From NCBI GenBank assembly GCA_902461085.1, contig CABPWH010000052.1, positions 1 to 14,691 on the forward strand: a stretch of 14,691 bases of DNA, given 5' to 3'. Below, piece after piece: positions 6,779 to 12,824 of the stretch. The stretch's first letter is position 1, and each line of letters starts with the position of its first letter. The notes below the pieces were generated by a model, which was not told the origin of the DNA, ran no database searches, and was given only the letters and a program-made list of their open reading frames with translations. The position numbers were made by a program, and so were the translations under genes. The stretch is from an uncultured Collinsella sp. (GTDB lineage: Bacteria > Actinomycetota > Coriobacteriia > Coriobacteriales > Coriobacteriaceae).

Positions 6779-7258
6779 TTACTTTTCCTGAATCTGCTTG
6801 CCGCAAAGATGCTCAATCGTAATCTCGTAGAGCTGGACGCCCTTAATGTCCTTGGCGATTTCCTCTTCGACTTCCTCGGCAGAAGGGTAGTACTTAAGCG
6901 CGAGCTGGCGGACTTTATCCTCGATAAACGCGGGGGTGTCATTCGCCAGGCGACAGCGGCCAAAGACGACGGTGCTCATAACGTAGGGAGCCCAGTCGCC
7001 GTCCTTGTACCACTCGTTGCCGTAAACGGTAAAGCAGACCTTGTCGTCGCGCTTGAGTGCGTCGACCTTGTGGCCAGCCTTGGCGCCATGGAAATAAATC
7101 CTGTCGTGCTCGGCGTCAAAGAAGTAGTTGACGGGAATGGCGTACGGGTAGCCATCGTCGCCGTTGACGGCAAAGACGCCGCGCTTGCAGGTAGCGAGCA
7201 GTTCGCGCGCTTCCTCGTCAGTGATGGCGCGTTTCTTTCGACGTAAGGGCCTAAACAT
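6779..7258 (-). CDS. Pyridoxamine 5'-phosphate oxidase-family (NimA-like) flavin-binding protein (159 aa)
   Basis: A small cytoplasmic split-barrel protein of the Pyridox_ox_2/NimA-like group, which usually binds FMN or another flavin. Typical features are the N-terminal basic segment with a helix (RRKKRAITDEEARELL), then KRGVFAVNGDDGYPYAIPVNYFFD, then RIYFHGAKAGHKVDAL and DKVCFTVYG; the C-terminal half carries a strand (TVVFGRCRL) and helices. Its reaction is unknown: relatives include nitroimidazole-resistance proteins and many uncharacterised flavoproteins, and it is unlikely to make PLP. I chose the ATG at 7258, with AGGAAG about 9 nt upstream, over an in-frame ATG at 7297. It lies 42 bp behind the fused kinase on the same strand and may be co-transcribed, or use a TATAGT box overlapping the kinase stop. 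It converges with the split kinase gene. Confidence 0.9.
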   Translation of the reverse strand: MFRPLRRKKRAITDEEARELLATCKRGVFAVNGDDGYPYAIPVNYFFDAEHDRIYFHGAKAGHKVDALKRDDKVCFTVYGNEWYKDGDWAPYVMSTVVFGRCRLANDTPAFIEDKVRQLALKYYPSAEEVEEEIAKDIKGVQLYEITIEHLCGKQIQEK

Positions 7259-7299
7259 CGTTGGCTTCCTTTCTGGTCGTGCGTGGTGGTTGAGCACAA

Positions 7300-7305
7300 A
7301 CTATA
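7300..7305 (-). promoter_or_regulatory. -10-like box (TATAGT) overlapping the fused-kinase stop codon
   Basis: On the minus strand TATAGT includes the TAG stop of the fused kinase and ends 41 nt before the ATG of the flavin-protein gene, a distance close to that at three other starts in the window. A 14-bp palindrome (7309-7322) sits immediately upstream. No -35 match is seen (CAAGAA at 17 nt), so this is a weak candidate that would give the flavin protein its own expression. Confidence 0.3.
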
Positions 7306-10105
7306 GCGAAACGGATCCGTTTTTCTTGATGCGGGCGAGTATGTTTTTGAGTTTGTTAAAGTCGAGCGGTTTGGACAGATGGGCGTTCATGCCGGCGTCG
7401 TGTGCCGTCTGGGCGTCCTCGGCAAAGGCGTTGGCGGTGAGCGCGATGATGGGGATATCGGCTGCATCGACCTTCTCGCTCAGACGAATCGCGCGGGTCG
7501 CCTCGTAACCATCCATGCCCGGCATCATAATGTCCATCAGGATCGCATCGAAGCTGCCGGCGGGACGGCCAACGTATAGGTCGACCGCTTCGTTGCCATC
7601 GGCGGCGCGAGTTACAACAATGCCTTCGCTTTCGAGCAGCGCCTGGGCAATCTCGGCATTGAGCTCGTTATCTTCTGCCAAAAGAACGTTCATGCCGGCA
7701 AGCGAGCAGCTGTCTGCTTGCTCGTCCGCGCGTTCCCTTGCCCGAGGGTTCTTGTCGATATCGAGCGGAATCTGGACGTTGAACGTACTCCCCACGCCAA
7801 CCTCACTCGAAATCTCAATCGTGCCGCCCATCAGTTCAATAAGCGACTTGACGATTGGCATGCCCATGCCGGTTCCTTGGAACTTGCTGCGCGCATCGTC
7901 ACCTTCTTGGGCAAACGGCTCATAGATATGCTTTAAAAACTTGGGAGTCATACCAATGCCGGTATCCGAAACGCTAAAGCAAAAGAGCGCGCGCCCGTTA
8001 TCGAGTGGCTTGGTCTTTGAACTAAAGGCGACGGAGCCGCCGTGCTTGTTGTACTTAATGCTGTTGTCTAACAGGTTGATCATGATCTGTCGGATATGGG
8101 TGGGACTGCCGATCATGTATGGCCCCGTGGCGTACGGCAGACTATTGTCCTGCATGGTGATGCCGTTACTGGACGCGCGGAGCTTGCACAGAACCAGCGT
8201 ATTGTCACAGAGCTCTTTGAGGTTAAAAGGCGCATGCTCCAGTGTTAGCTTGCGGTCTTCGATTTTGCCCATCTCGAGGATGTCGTTGATCAGCGAGAGC
8301 AGGTGATTGGCGGCAACGCGCGCCTTGGCACGGCTCTCGCGGGCGACCTTGATATCGCCTTCCTTCAATTCCTCGATCTCGATAAGGCCCAGGATACCGT
8401 TGAGCGGCGTACGGATGTCGTGGCTCATGCGCGTGAGGAATGCCGTCTTAGCGGCGTTGGCAGCATCGGCTTTTTTGCGCTCGGTTCGAGCGCGCACGAG
8501 TGCCCAGATGAGCAGGACGATGCCGACCGACAACATACCGATGAGGGCAGCTGCAACGGCGGCACGGTTGCGATAAAGGAATTGAAGCGTGTTGGATTCC
8601 TGGGCCGTGTACGACGTGGAGGAGTAATTGCTTGCGGAGAGCGATTCTCCGGCATTGATGATGCCCTTGTTGATAATTCCCAGCAGCTCGGGCTTTCCGC
8701 GCGAAATCCAGCACGAGAGCTCACAGGTGTCAGGGAGCTCGACCGTCTCGTAGTCCTTGAGATCATGACGGTCGCCGATGGTTTTTGTGCGTGAGCTGGG
8801 AGCGACGATGCAGTGCGCCGTTCCCTTCCTGAGGGCGTCGAACGCTTCATTGTCGGATTGGTATTCGGTCACGGTCGCTGTGGGGAACAGATTTTCAAGT
8901 GCATTTTTGTTGACAAACGATGATTTGGTACAGGCGATGTTCTGAAGGTCTTTGTTCAGGTCGCTGCCGGTGTGGATGGCGGTGAGGGATATGGTCCCCA
9001 ACGATACCGACTGCGCAACGCCTGTTTGCTCGGCAAACCAGTAATCTCGGTATACCGGCAGCGCAACGTCTATGCTTCCCTTTGACAGGGCCTTTGACAT
9101 CATCTTGTAGCTATCAAAGGGGACGGTTTTGACCGTAATGCCAAATTTATCATGCAGCGTCGTCGCAAGCGATGCGAGCGAGCCTTCCATTTTGCCGTCT
9201 TCGTCTTCGTTGCAGTAGGGGAGTTTGCCCGTAATGTAGCCGAGCGTGATGGTGTTGTCATTTGCTTTGAGCCAGGAACGTTCGGGGCCGTTGAGCGATG
9301 ATGAACCGCTGTTTTGGGCCGAGTAGTTAGATTTGACTTCGTCGATATAGCGTGGGTTGACGCGGGCGATTGCCGACATGGCGGCATTGATGTCGTCCAT
9401 CAGGTCGGAGCGGCTTTTGGGGACGGCAAAAAAGTAGTCGCTCGAACCAATGTAGAACATGGGGGAGGCGCTGGGCGACGAGGTCGTGTCGTTCATGATG
9501 ATGGCATCGACCTCGTTGTTTGCGAGCGCGTCAAAGAGATCGGATCCTCCGTCATACTCCTTGTATGTGCAGGCGATTCCTTCGCTGGCGAGCCATTGCT
9601 GGCCAACGAAGGTTTGCATGACGTCGGGGTTGCAACCGATAGTGAGACCCTGGAGTGCTTGAGGGTCACCCTTTGCAAGGTCGTCACGGTCGGGCCTGGC
9701 GTAGATGTAGTAGCGCTCGGTGCCCTCGGGGTTCGAGGAAAAGAGCAGCTTTTGGGCACGTTCCTCGGAGTAGGAGATGTTGGGCATGAGGTCGATCTCG
9801 CCTGCCTCGAGCATGTCCATAAGCTCGGTGAAGGTGCCGGAGACGTATTCGTACCGCCAGCCGGACGTGTAGTACGACAGGGTCTGGAGGTACTCGTAAC
9901 CCCATCCCGAGAGACGCTCGCCGGGGGTGCCGTCCTGGAAGCCCTCGTTGCTGACGAGCCAGCCGACGCGGACCGTCTTGACTTGCTGATCGGTATTGGC
10001 GGCATAGGCGGGGGCGGGCATGATGGTGCTCAGTACGGCGAGCGCGGCAAGCGCGACGGCCAGGGTGCGATATATAACTGAACGAAGGACAGCGGCAGCT
10101 CTCAC
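7301..10105 (-). CDS. Fused sensor: two substrate-binding domains, histidine kinase and receiver (934 aa, GTG start)
   Basis: A BvgS/EvgS-like hybrid kinase. Residues 1-35 form a signal peptide (A-Y-A cleavage motif at 33-35). Two periplasmic-binding-type domains follow, at about 44-263 (VRVGWLVSNEGFQD..., ELMDMLEAGEIDLMP) and about 284-500 (ITLGYITGKLPYC..., ALSKGSIDVALPVY). One membrane segment (about 513-536) leads through a linker (ADAANAAKTAFLTR) to the H-box MSHDIRTPLNGI with His562. The ATPase domain has INLLDNSIKYN, DTGIGM and GTGMGMPIVK. The receiver has LLAEDNELNAEIA, LMDIMMPGMDG with Asp858, and SKP with Lys912. Unlike BvgS and EvgS there is no PAS or HPt domain. I chose GTG at 10105 because AGGA lies 6 nt upstream; the TTG at 10111 abuts that site, and the ATG at 10107 is out of frame and meets TGA at once. 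It probably senses a small solute outside the cell. The flavin-protein gene follows at 42 bp. Confidence 0.92.
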   Translation of the reverse strand: MRAAAVLRSVIYRTLAVALAALAVLSTIMPAPAYAANTDQQVKTVRVGWLVSNEGFQDGTPGERLSGWGYEYLQTLSYYTSGWRYEYVSGTFTELMDMLEAGEIDLMPNISYSEERAQKLLFSSNPEGTERYYIYARPDRDDLAKGDPQALQGLTIGCNPDVMQTFVGQQWLASEGIACTYKEYDGGSDLFDALANNEVDAIIMNDTTSSPSASPMFYIGSSDYFFAVPKSRSDLMDDINAAMSAIARVNPRYIDEVKSNYSAQNSGSSSLNGPERSWLKANDNTITLGYITGKLPYCNEDEDGKMEGSLASLATTLHDKFGITVKTVPFDSYKMMSKALSKGSIDVALPVYRDYWFAEQTGVAQSVSLGTISLTAIHTGSDLNKDLQNIACTKSSFVNKNALENLFPTATVTEYQSDNEAFDALRKGTAHCIVAPSSRTKTIGDRHDLKDYETVELPDTCELSCWISRGKPELLGIINKGIINAGESLSASNYSSTSYTAQESNTLQFLYRNRAAVAAALIGMLSVGIVLLIWALVRARTERKKADAANAAKTAFLTRMSHDIRTPLNGILGLIEIEELKEGDIKVARESRAKARVAANHLLSLINDILEMGKIEDRKLTLEHAPFNLKELCDNTLVLCKLRASSNGITMQDNSLPYATGPYMIGSPTHIRQIMINLLDNSIKYNKHGGSVAFSSKTKPLDNGRALFCFSVSDTGIGMTPKFLKHIYEPFAQEGDDARSKFQGTGMGMPIVKSLIELMGGTIEISSEVGVGSTFNVQIPLDIDKNPRARERADEQADSCSLAGMNVLLAEDNELNAEIAQALLESEGIVVTRAADGNEAVDLYVGRPAGSFDAILMDIMMPGMDGYEATRAIRLSEKVDAADIPIIALTANAFAEDAQTAHDAGMNAHLSKPLDFNKLKNILARIKKNGSVSL

Positions 10106-10115
10106 ATGCAATCCT
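10102..10115 (-). promoter_or_regulatory. Ribosome site and overlapping ATG-TGA / GTG start of the fused kinase
   Basis: On the minus strand AGGA (10112-10115) is followed by TTGC, then ATGTGA (10107-10102). The ATG is stopped at once by TGA, while the GTG inside it (10105-10103) opens the long kinase frame 6 nt from AGGA. A start-stop pair overlapping the true start could lower or control translation; that role is inferred from the layout. Confidence 0.55.
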
Positions 10116-10197
10116 AACGAATCGAGACATTACCGCATAAGGATACCAGCTCAGCCTGCCCAGCCGGCAGCTGCACCGCTAAACGGTCCCGCCCGGC

Positions 10198-10292
10198 AGT
10201 CATCGGGGACGTTCTTAAACGACTAGTCATTGGGGACGTTCTTGTTTGACTAGTCATTTAAGAACGTCCCCAATGACTAGTTCCCAATGACT
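10198..10292. repeat. Array of 27-bp palindromic repeat units in a divergent promoter region
   Basis: Three units abut without spacers: 10198-10224 and 10225-10251 in direct orientation, then 10252-10278 inverted. Each begins with AGTCAT, ends with (A)TGACT or CGACT, and contains GGGGACGTTCTT (or its complement). Units 1 and 2 agree at 22 of 27 positions. A truncated inverted piece (10279-10292, TCCCAATGACT) follows. Units 2 and 3 give a perfect 22-bp inverted repeat (10222-10243 with 10260-10281) around a 16-nt centre holding the palindrome GACTAGTC. It lies between the divergent fused kinase and channel genes. It resembles REP/BIME-type dispersed palindromes; a regulator-binding array is the alternative. 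No spacers, so not CRISPR. Confidence 0.85.
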
Positions 10293-10317
10293 AGTTTCGT
10301 TTGCGGGGGAGGCGTGG

Positions 10318-10323
10318 GACAAT
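10318..10323 (+). promoter_or_regulatory. -10 box (GACAAT) of the potassium channel gene
   Basis: GGGACAATACC ends 40 nt before the ATG at 10364, matching the placement at the MalY/PatB-like and ClC-type genes. At 17 nt upstream the bases read TTTCGT (10295-10300), a weak -35, which begins 3 nt after the truncated last repeat unit. The palindromic array therefore lies just upstream of this promoter. Confidence 0.4.
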
Positions 10324-10363
10324 ACCGAGCGAACGAGATTGGGCGTCTGGGAAAGGGGTCGCG

Positions 10364-10789
10364 ATGAACAGGTTGAGGACGCTTGCCGATGTGCTGCGAC
10401 AGGCTGGCTTTGCGCGCATCACGGGCCTGTTTCTAATCTTTTACCTGCTGTGCTCGACTGCCGTCTGGCTGTCCGAGCCCACGTCCCTTACGTTTGGCGA
10501 CGGTCTCTGGTTTAGCTTTGAGACGGTCTCGACCATCGGCTTTGGTGACATTCCTGCCGAGACACCGGTTGCCCGCGCCATTACCGTCATTCTGAGCGTC
10601 ATCAGCATCTTCTACATCGCCATGCTCACGGGCGTGGCGGTGAACTACTGCAATACGCTTATCAAGCTGCGCCAAAAGGACACCATGGCGCGCTTTATGG
10701 ACGATCTTGAGCATTTGGAAGAGCTCGATTGTGACGAGCTCGCCGATCTTTCGCGTCGCGTGCGCGAGTATCGTCGACGCCAGCGCTAA
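10364..10789 (+). CDS. Two-TM potassium channel subunit (Ion_trans_2 type, 141 aa)
   Basis: A minimal pore-forming membrane protein. TM1 spans about 18-37 (ITGLFLIFYLLCSTAVWL). The pore helix (FGDGLWFSFETVS) leads into the selectivity filter TIGFGD (57-62), a common variant of TVGYGD. TM2 spans about 69-95. A short charged cytoplasmic tail (about 100-141, EHLEELDCDELADLSRRV) probably forms a helix; there is no RCK/TrkA-N domain or other ligand-binding module. Four copies would make a potassium channel. The ATG at 10364 has AAAGGGG about 6 nt upstream; an earlier in-frame ATG at 10301 lies upstream of the -10 box and encodes a sequence unlike a channel N-terminus. A LOG-family gene follows after 36 bp, very likely in the same transcript. 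What gates the channel is unknown. Confidence 0.92.
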   Translation: MNRLRTLADVLRQAGFARITGLFLIFYLLCSTAVWLSEPTSLTFGDGLWFSFETVSTIGFGDIPAETPVARAITVILSVISIFYIAMLTGVAVNYCNTLIKLRQKDTMARFMDDLEHLEELDCDELADLSRRVREYRRRQR

Positions 10790-10825
10790 GACGAACGTCG
10801 TGCGCCACAACAAGGGGGACCAAAT

Positions 10826-11359
10826 ATGAATATCACCGTGTATCTGGGTGCCAGTGCCGGCAATGATCCGGCGTTTCTGCCCGCGGTGCAGGAGCTCGGC
10901 ACGTGGATTGGCACCAACGGCCACGCGCTGGTATACGGCGGGTCCAAGTCGGGCCTGATGGGCGCGCTCGCCGATAGCGTGCTCGATGCTGGCGGACATG
11001 TGACGGGTGTGGAGCCGAGCTTTTTTATCGAGGCCGAGTTTCAACATGACGGTATCGACGACCTTATCGTGACGAGCGATATGGCCGAGCGCAAGGCCAA
11101 GATGATTGAGCTCGGCGATGCGTTCATCGCCTTTCCCGGTGGGACGGGCACGCTCGAGGAGATTGCCGAGGTCATGTCTGCGGTGTCGTTGGGGCACCTG
11201 AGTGCTCCGTGCATCCTGTATAACCTGGACGGTTACTACAACGACCTCAAGGCGCTGCTCGGGCACATGATCGATAAGGGTTTATCGAGCCCGCAGCGCC
11301 AGCAAGGCATTTACTTTGCCGACGATTTGCGCGAGATTGCCTCGATTATCAACGGATAA
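10826..11359 (+). CDS. LOG-family (TIGR00730) nucleotide phosphoribohydrolase (177 aa)
   Basis: A Rossmann-fold cytoplasmic enzyme of the LOG/lysine-decarboxylase-like family. Characterised members split nucleoside 5'-monophosphates, including cytokinin riboside forms, into base and ribose 5-phosphate; older 'lysine decarboxylase' labels are wrong. The strand NITVYLGASAGN opens the fold and LVYGGSKSGLMG (35-46) gives the nucleotide loop. MAERKAKM (86-93) holds the conserved Arg and Lys, and PGGTGTLEE (104-112) is the PGGxGTxxE catalytic motif, intact here. The length is normal for the short LOG type. GGGGG about 8 nt before the ATG supports this start. It lies 36 bp behind the potassium channel gene, with no terminator between them. 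The natural substrate in bacteria is not established. Confidence 0.93.
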   Translation: MNITVYLGASAGNDPAFLPAVQELGTWIGTNGHALVYGGSKSGLMGALADSVLDAGGHVTGVEPSFFIEAEFQHDGIDDLIVTSDMAERKAKMIELGDAFIAFPGGTGTLEEIAEVMSAVSLGHLSAPCILYNLDGYYNDLKALLGHMIDKGLSSPQRQQGIYFADDLREIASIING

Positions 11360-11393
11360 GTCTTGAGCCTGCCCCACAATGGCTCCCAATGGT

Positions 11394-11414
11394 GCCGTTT
11401 GCAGCGCAGACGGT
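11394..11414 (+). terminator. Hairpin after the LOG-family gene
   Basis: CCGTTTGC (11395-11402) pairs with GCAGACGG (11406-11413) across a 3-nt loop, with one T-G wobble; the flanking G-T pair extends it. It lies 34 nt after the LOG stop. No U-run follows, so termination is only suggested. It separates the channel-LOG unit from the next promoter box. Confidence 0.35.
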
Positions 11415-11439
11415 TGGCTCGTTCGAGCAACGCTCGCTC

Positions 11440-11445
11440 TACAAT
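11440..11445 (+). promoter_or_regulatory. -10 box (TACAAT) of the ClC-type gene
   Basis: CTCTACAATAAAA ends 39 nt before the ATG at 11485, so the ClC-type gene probably has its own transcript. TTGGCT (11414-11419) is the nearest -35-like hexamer, but the spacing of 20 nt is too long to rely on. Confidence 0.45.
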
Positions 11446-11484
11446 AAAACGTATCTATGTCGACTTTAACCGCGGGAGGACCCG

Positions 11485-12789
11485 ATGGATAACCTTGCCA
11501 AACCCACAAACCGCGCGCTGTTTTTGGTCAGCGTTGCCGTGACCGGTGCACTCGCAGGTGCTGCGGTCTGGCTGTTCTTTTTTGCGATGGAGCACGGTAT
11601 CGACTATCTATGGACCGAGATTCCGCACGCGCTGGGCGTCGCTTCGCCCGAGCTTGCCAGCGGCCCGTTTGGCTTTCTGCCGTACCCGTTTTTTATCTGC
11701 CTGCTGGGCGGCCTGTTAATCGGTCTGTACGAAAAGATGACAGGCACCAAGACCGATGACCTCAACCAGGTGATGGCTAAGGTTAAGCAAGACGGGCGCT
11801 ATCCGTACGACAACCTGGGCAAGCTTTCGCTCGCGGCATTGCTGCCGCTGCTGTTTGGCGGAAGCATTGGACCGGAGGCCGGCCTGACCGGCGTTATCGC
11901 TGGTCTGTGCAGCTGGGTCGGCGACCGCATGCGTCGCTTTGGCGCCGAGTTTAGGGAGCTTACGCTGCTGGGCACCCAGGCTGCCCTGACGGCGCTCTTT
12001 ACCGCGCCCGTCTTTGGTTTTGTGGCACCGCTCGCTGGTAGCGCCGACGGCCAGGGTGCCGGCGATGGCGAGGATTCCGAATCCGGTGAGATCACCATCA
12101 GGCTGCCCAAGGCGCAAAAGACCGTGGTTTACGGCATCGCGATTGCTGGCGGCCTGGGCACCTACCTGCTGCTCGGCCAGCTCATGGGCGGCGGCATGGG
12201 TATGCCGAGGTTCGAGGCTGCCGTGGTGGGCAACCTGGAGCTTACCTGGCTCATCCCTCTGTCGCTGATCGGAACAATCTGCGGCTGGCTGTACTTTGTC
12301 TCTGAGCACGCGAGCGAAGCGCTTGCCCATGCAATAGGGGCGCGCCCTGTCGTCAAAGCCATGCTGGCCGGCCTGGCGCTCGCCATCTGCGGCACGGTCC
12401 TGCCCTACACCATGTTTGCCGGCGAGACGCAGGCCGACGTGCTCATGGAAACCTATCTGACCATTCCCGCCGGCGTGCTTATCGCGACCGGTCTCGTTAA
12501 GGCCATGCTGACGCCCGCCCTCATCAACCTTGGTTGGCGCGGCGGCCACTTCTTCCCGGTTATCTTCTCGGGCGTAAGCCTGGGCTATGGCCTTGCTATC
12601 CTCACCGGCGCCGATCCGGTCTTTTGCGTCGCCGTTTGCACGGCCTCGACGATGGGCGCCGTTATGCGTCAGCCCGTCATGGTCGTGGGCCTGCTGCTCA
12701 TGTGCTTCCCGCTCAAAGGCATCGTTTGTATGATCATCGCCGCCGTCATCGCTGCCGGTATTCCGCTGCCCAAGCCGCTGCGCAAGTAG
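11485..12789 (+). CDS. ClC-type chloride/ion channel or transporter with altered pore motifs (434 aa)
   Basis: A polytopic membrane protein with the ClC repeat layout: hydrophobic helices from about 12 to 425, interrupted by a hydrophilic, acidic and glycine-rich insert at about 184-210. Two signature regions are visible. GGSIGPEAG (125-133) matches the GxxGP helix and WRGGHFFPVIFSG (351-363) matches the GxFxP helix. At the position of the gating glutamate in GREGP there is Ile128, and the first motif (GSGIP in E. coli ClcA) is not recognisable near TDDLNQVMAK (90-99). Members of the GGSxGPEA group exist but are little studied, so channel versus proton-coupled exchange and the ion carried remain open. 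GGGAGG 6 nt upstream supports the ATG at 11485. A terminator hairpin overlaps the stop codon. Confidence 0.9.
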   Translation: MDNLAKPTNRALFLVSVAVTGALAGAAVWLFFFAMEHGIDYLWTEIPHALGVASPELASGPFGFLPYPFFICLLGGLLIGLYEKMTGTKTDDLNQVMAKVKQDGRYPYDNLGKLSLAALLPLLFGGSIGPEAGLTGVIAGLCSWVGDRMRRFGAEFRELTLLGTQAALTALFTAPVFGFVAPLAGSADGQGAGDGEDSESGEITIRLPKAQKTVVYGIAIAGGLGTYLLLGQLMGGGMGMPRFEAAVVGNLELTWLIPLSLIGTICGWLYFVSEHASEALAHAIGARPVVKAMLAGLALAICGTVLPYTMFAGETQADVLMETYLTIPAGVLIATGLVKAMLTPALINLGWRGGHFFPVIFSGVSLGYGLAILTGADPVFCVAVCTASTMGAVMRQPVMVVGLLLMCFPLKGIVCMIIAAVIAAGIPLPKPLRK

Positions 12790-12799
12790 CGCGGTTTTT
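12777..12799 (+). terminator. Intrinsic terminator overlapping the ClC-type stop codon
   Basis: GCTGCGC (12777-12783) pairs with GCGCGGT (12789-12795), including two wobble pairs, around the loop AAGTA. A run of five Ts (12795-12799) follows immediately. The TAG stop (12787-12789) lies in the loop and right arm. This suggests that the EFR1-type gene only 35 bp downstream depends on read-through or on its own promoter. Confidence 0.5.
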
Positions 12800-12824
12800 C
12801 ACGAGTCAATTCCAGGGGTACGAG

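Noticed and set aside
10198..10292. CRISPR array
   Set aside because: The repeat units abut directly with no spacers, alternate in orientation, and no cas gene is present.
10301..10363. A longer potassium channel starting at 10301
   Set aside because: The added residues are polar and basic, lie across the GACAAT box, and lack a ribosome site; AAAGGGG supports the start at 10364.
12534..12824. An N-terminal extension of the EFR1-type protein overlapping the ClC-type gene
   Set aside because: It is out-of-frame translation of the ClC-type coding sequence; the flavodoxin fold begins exactly at the ATG at 12825 with a ribosome site before it.
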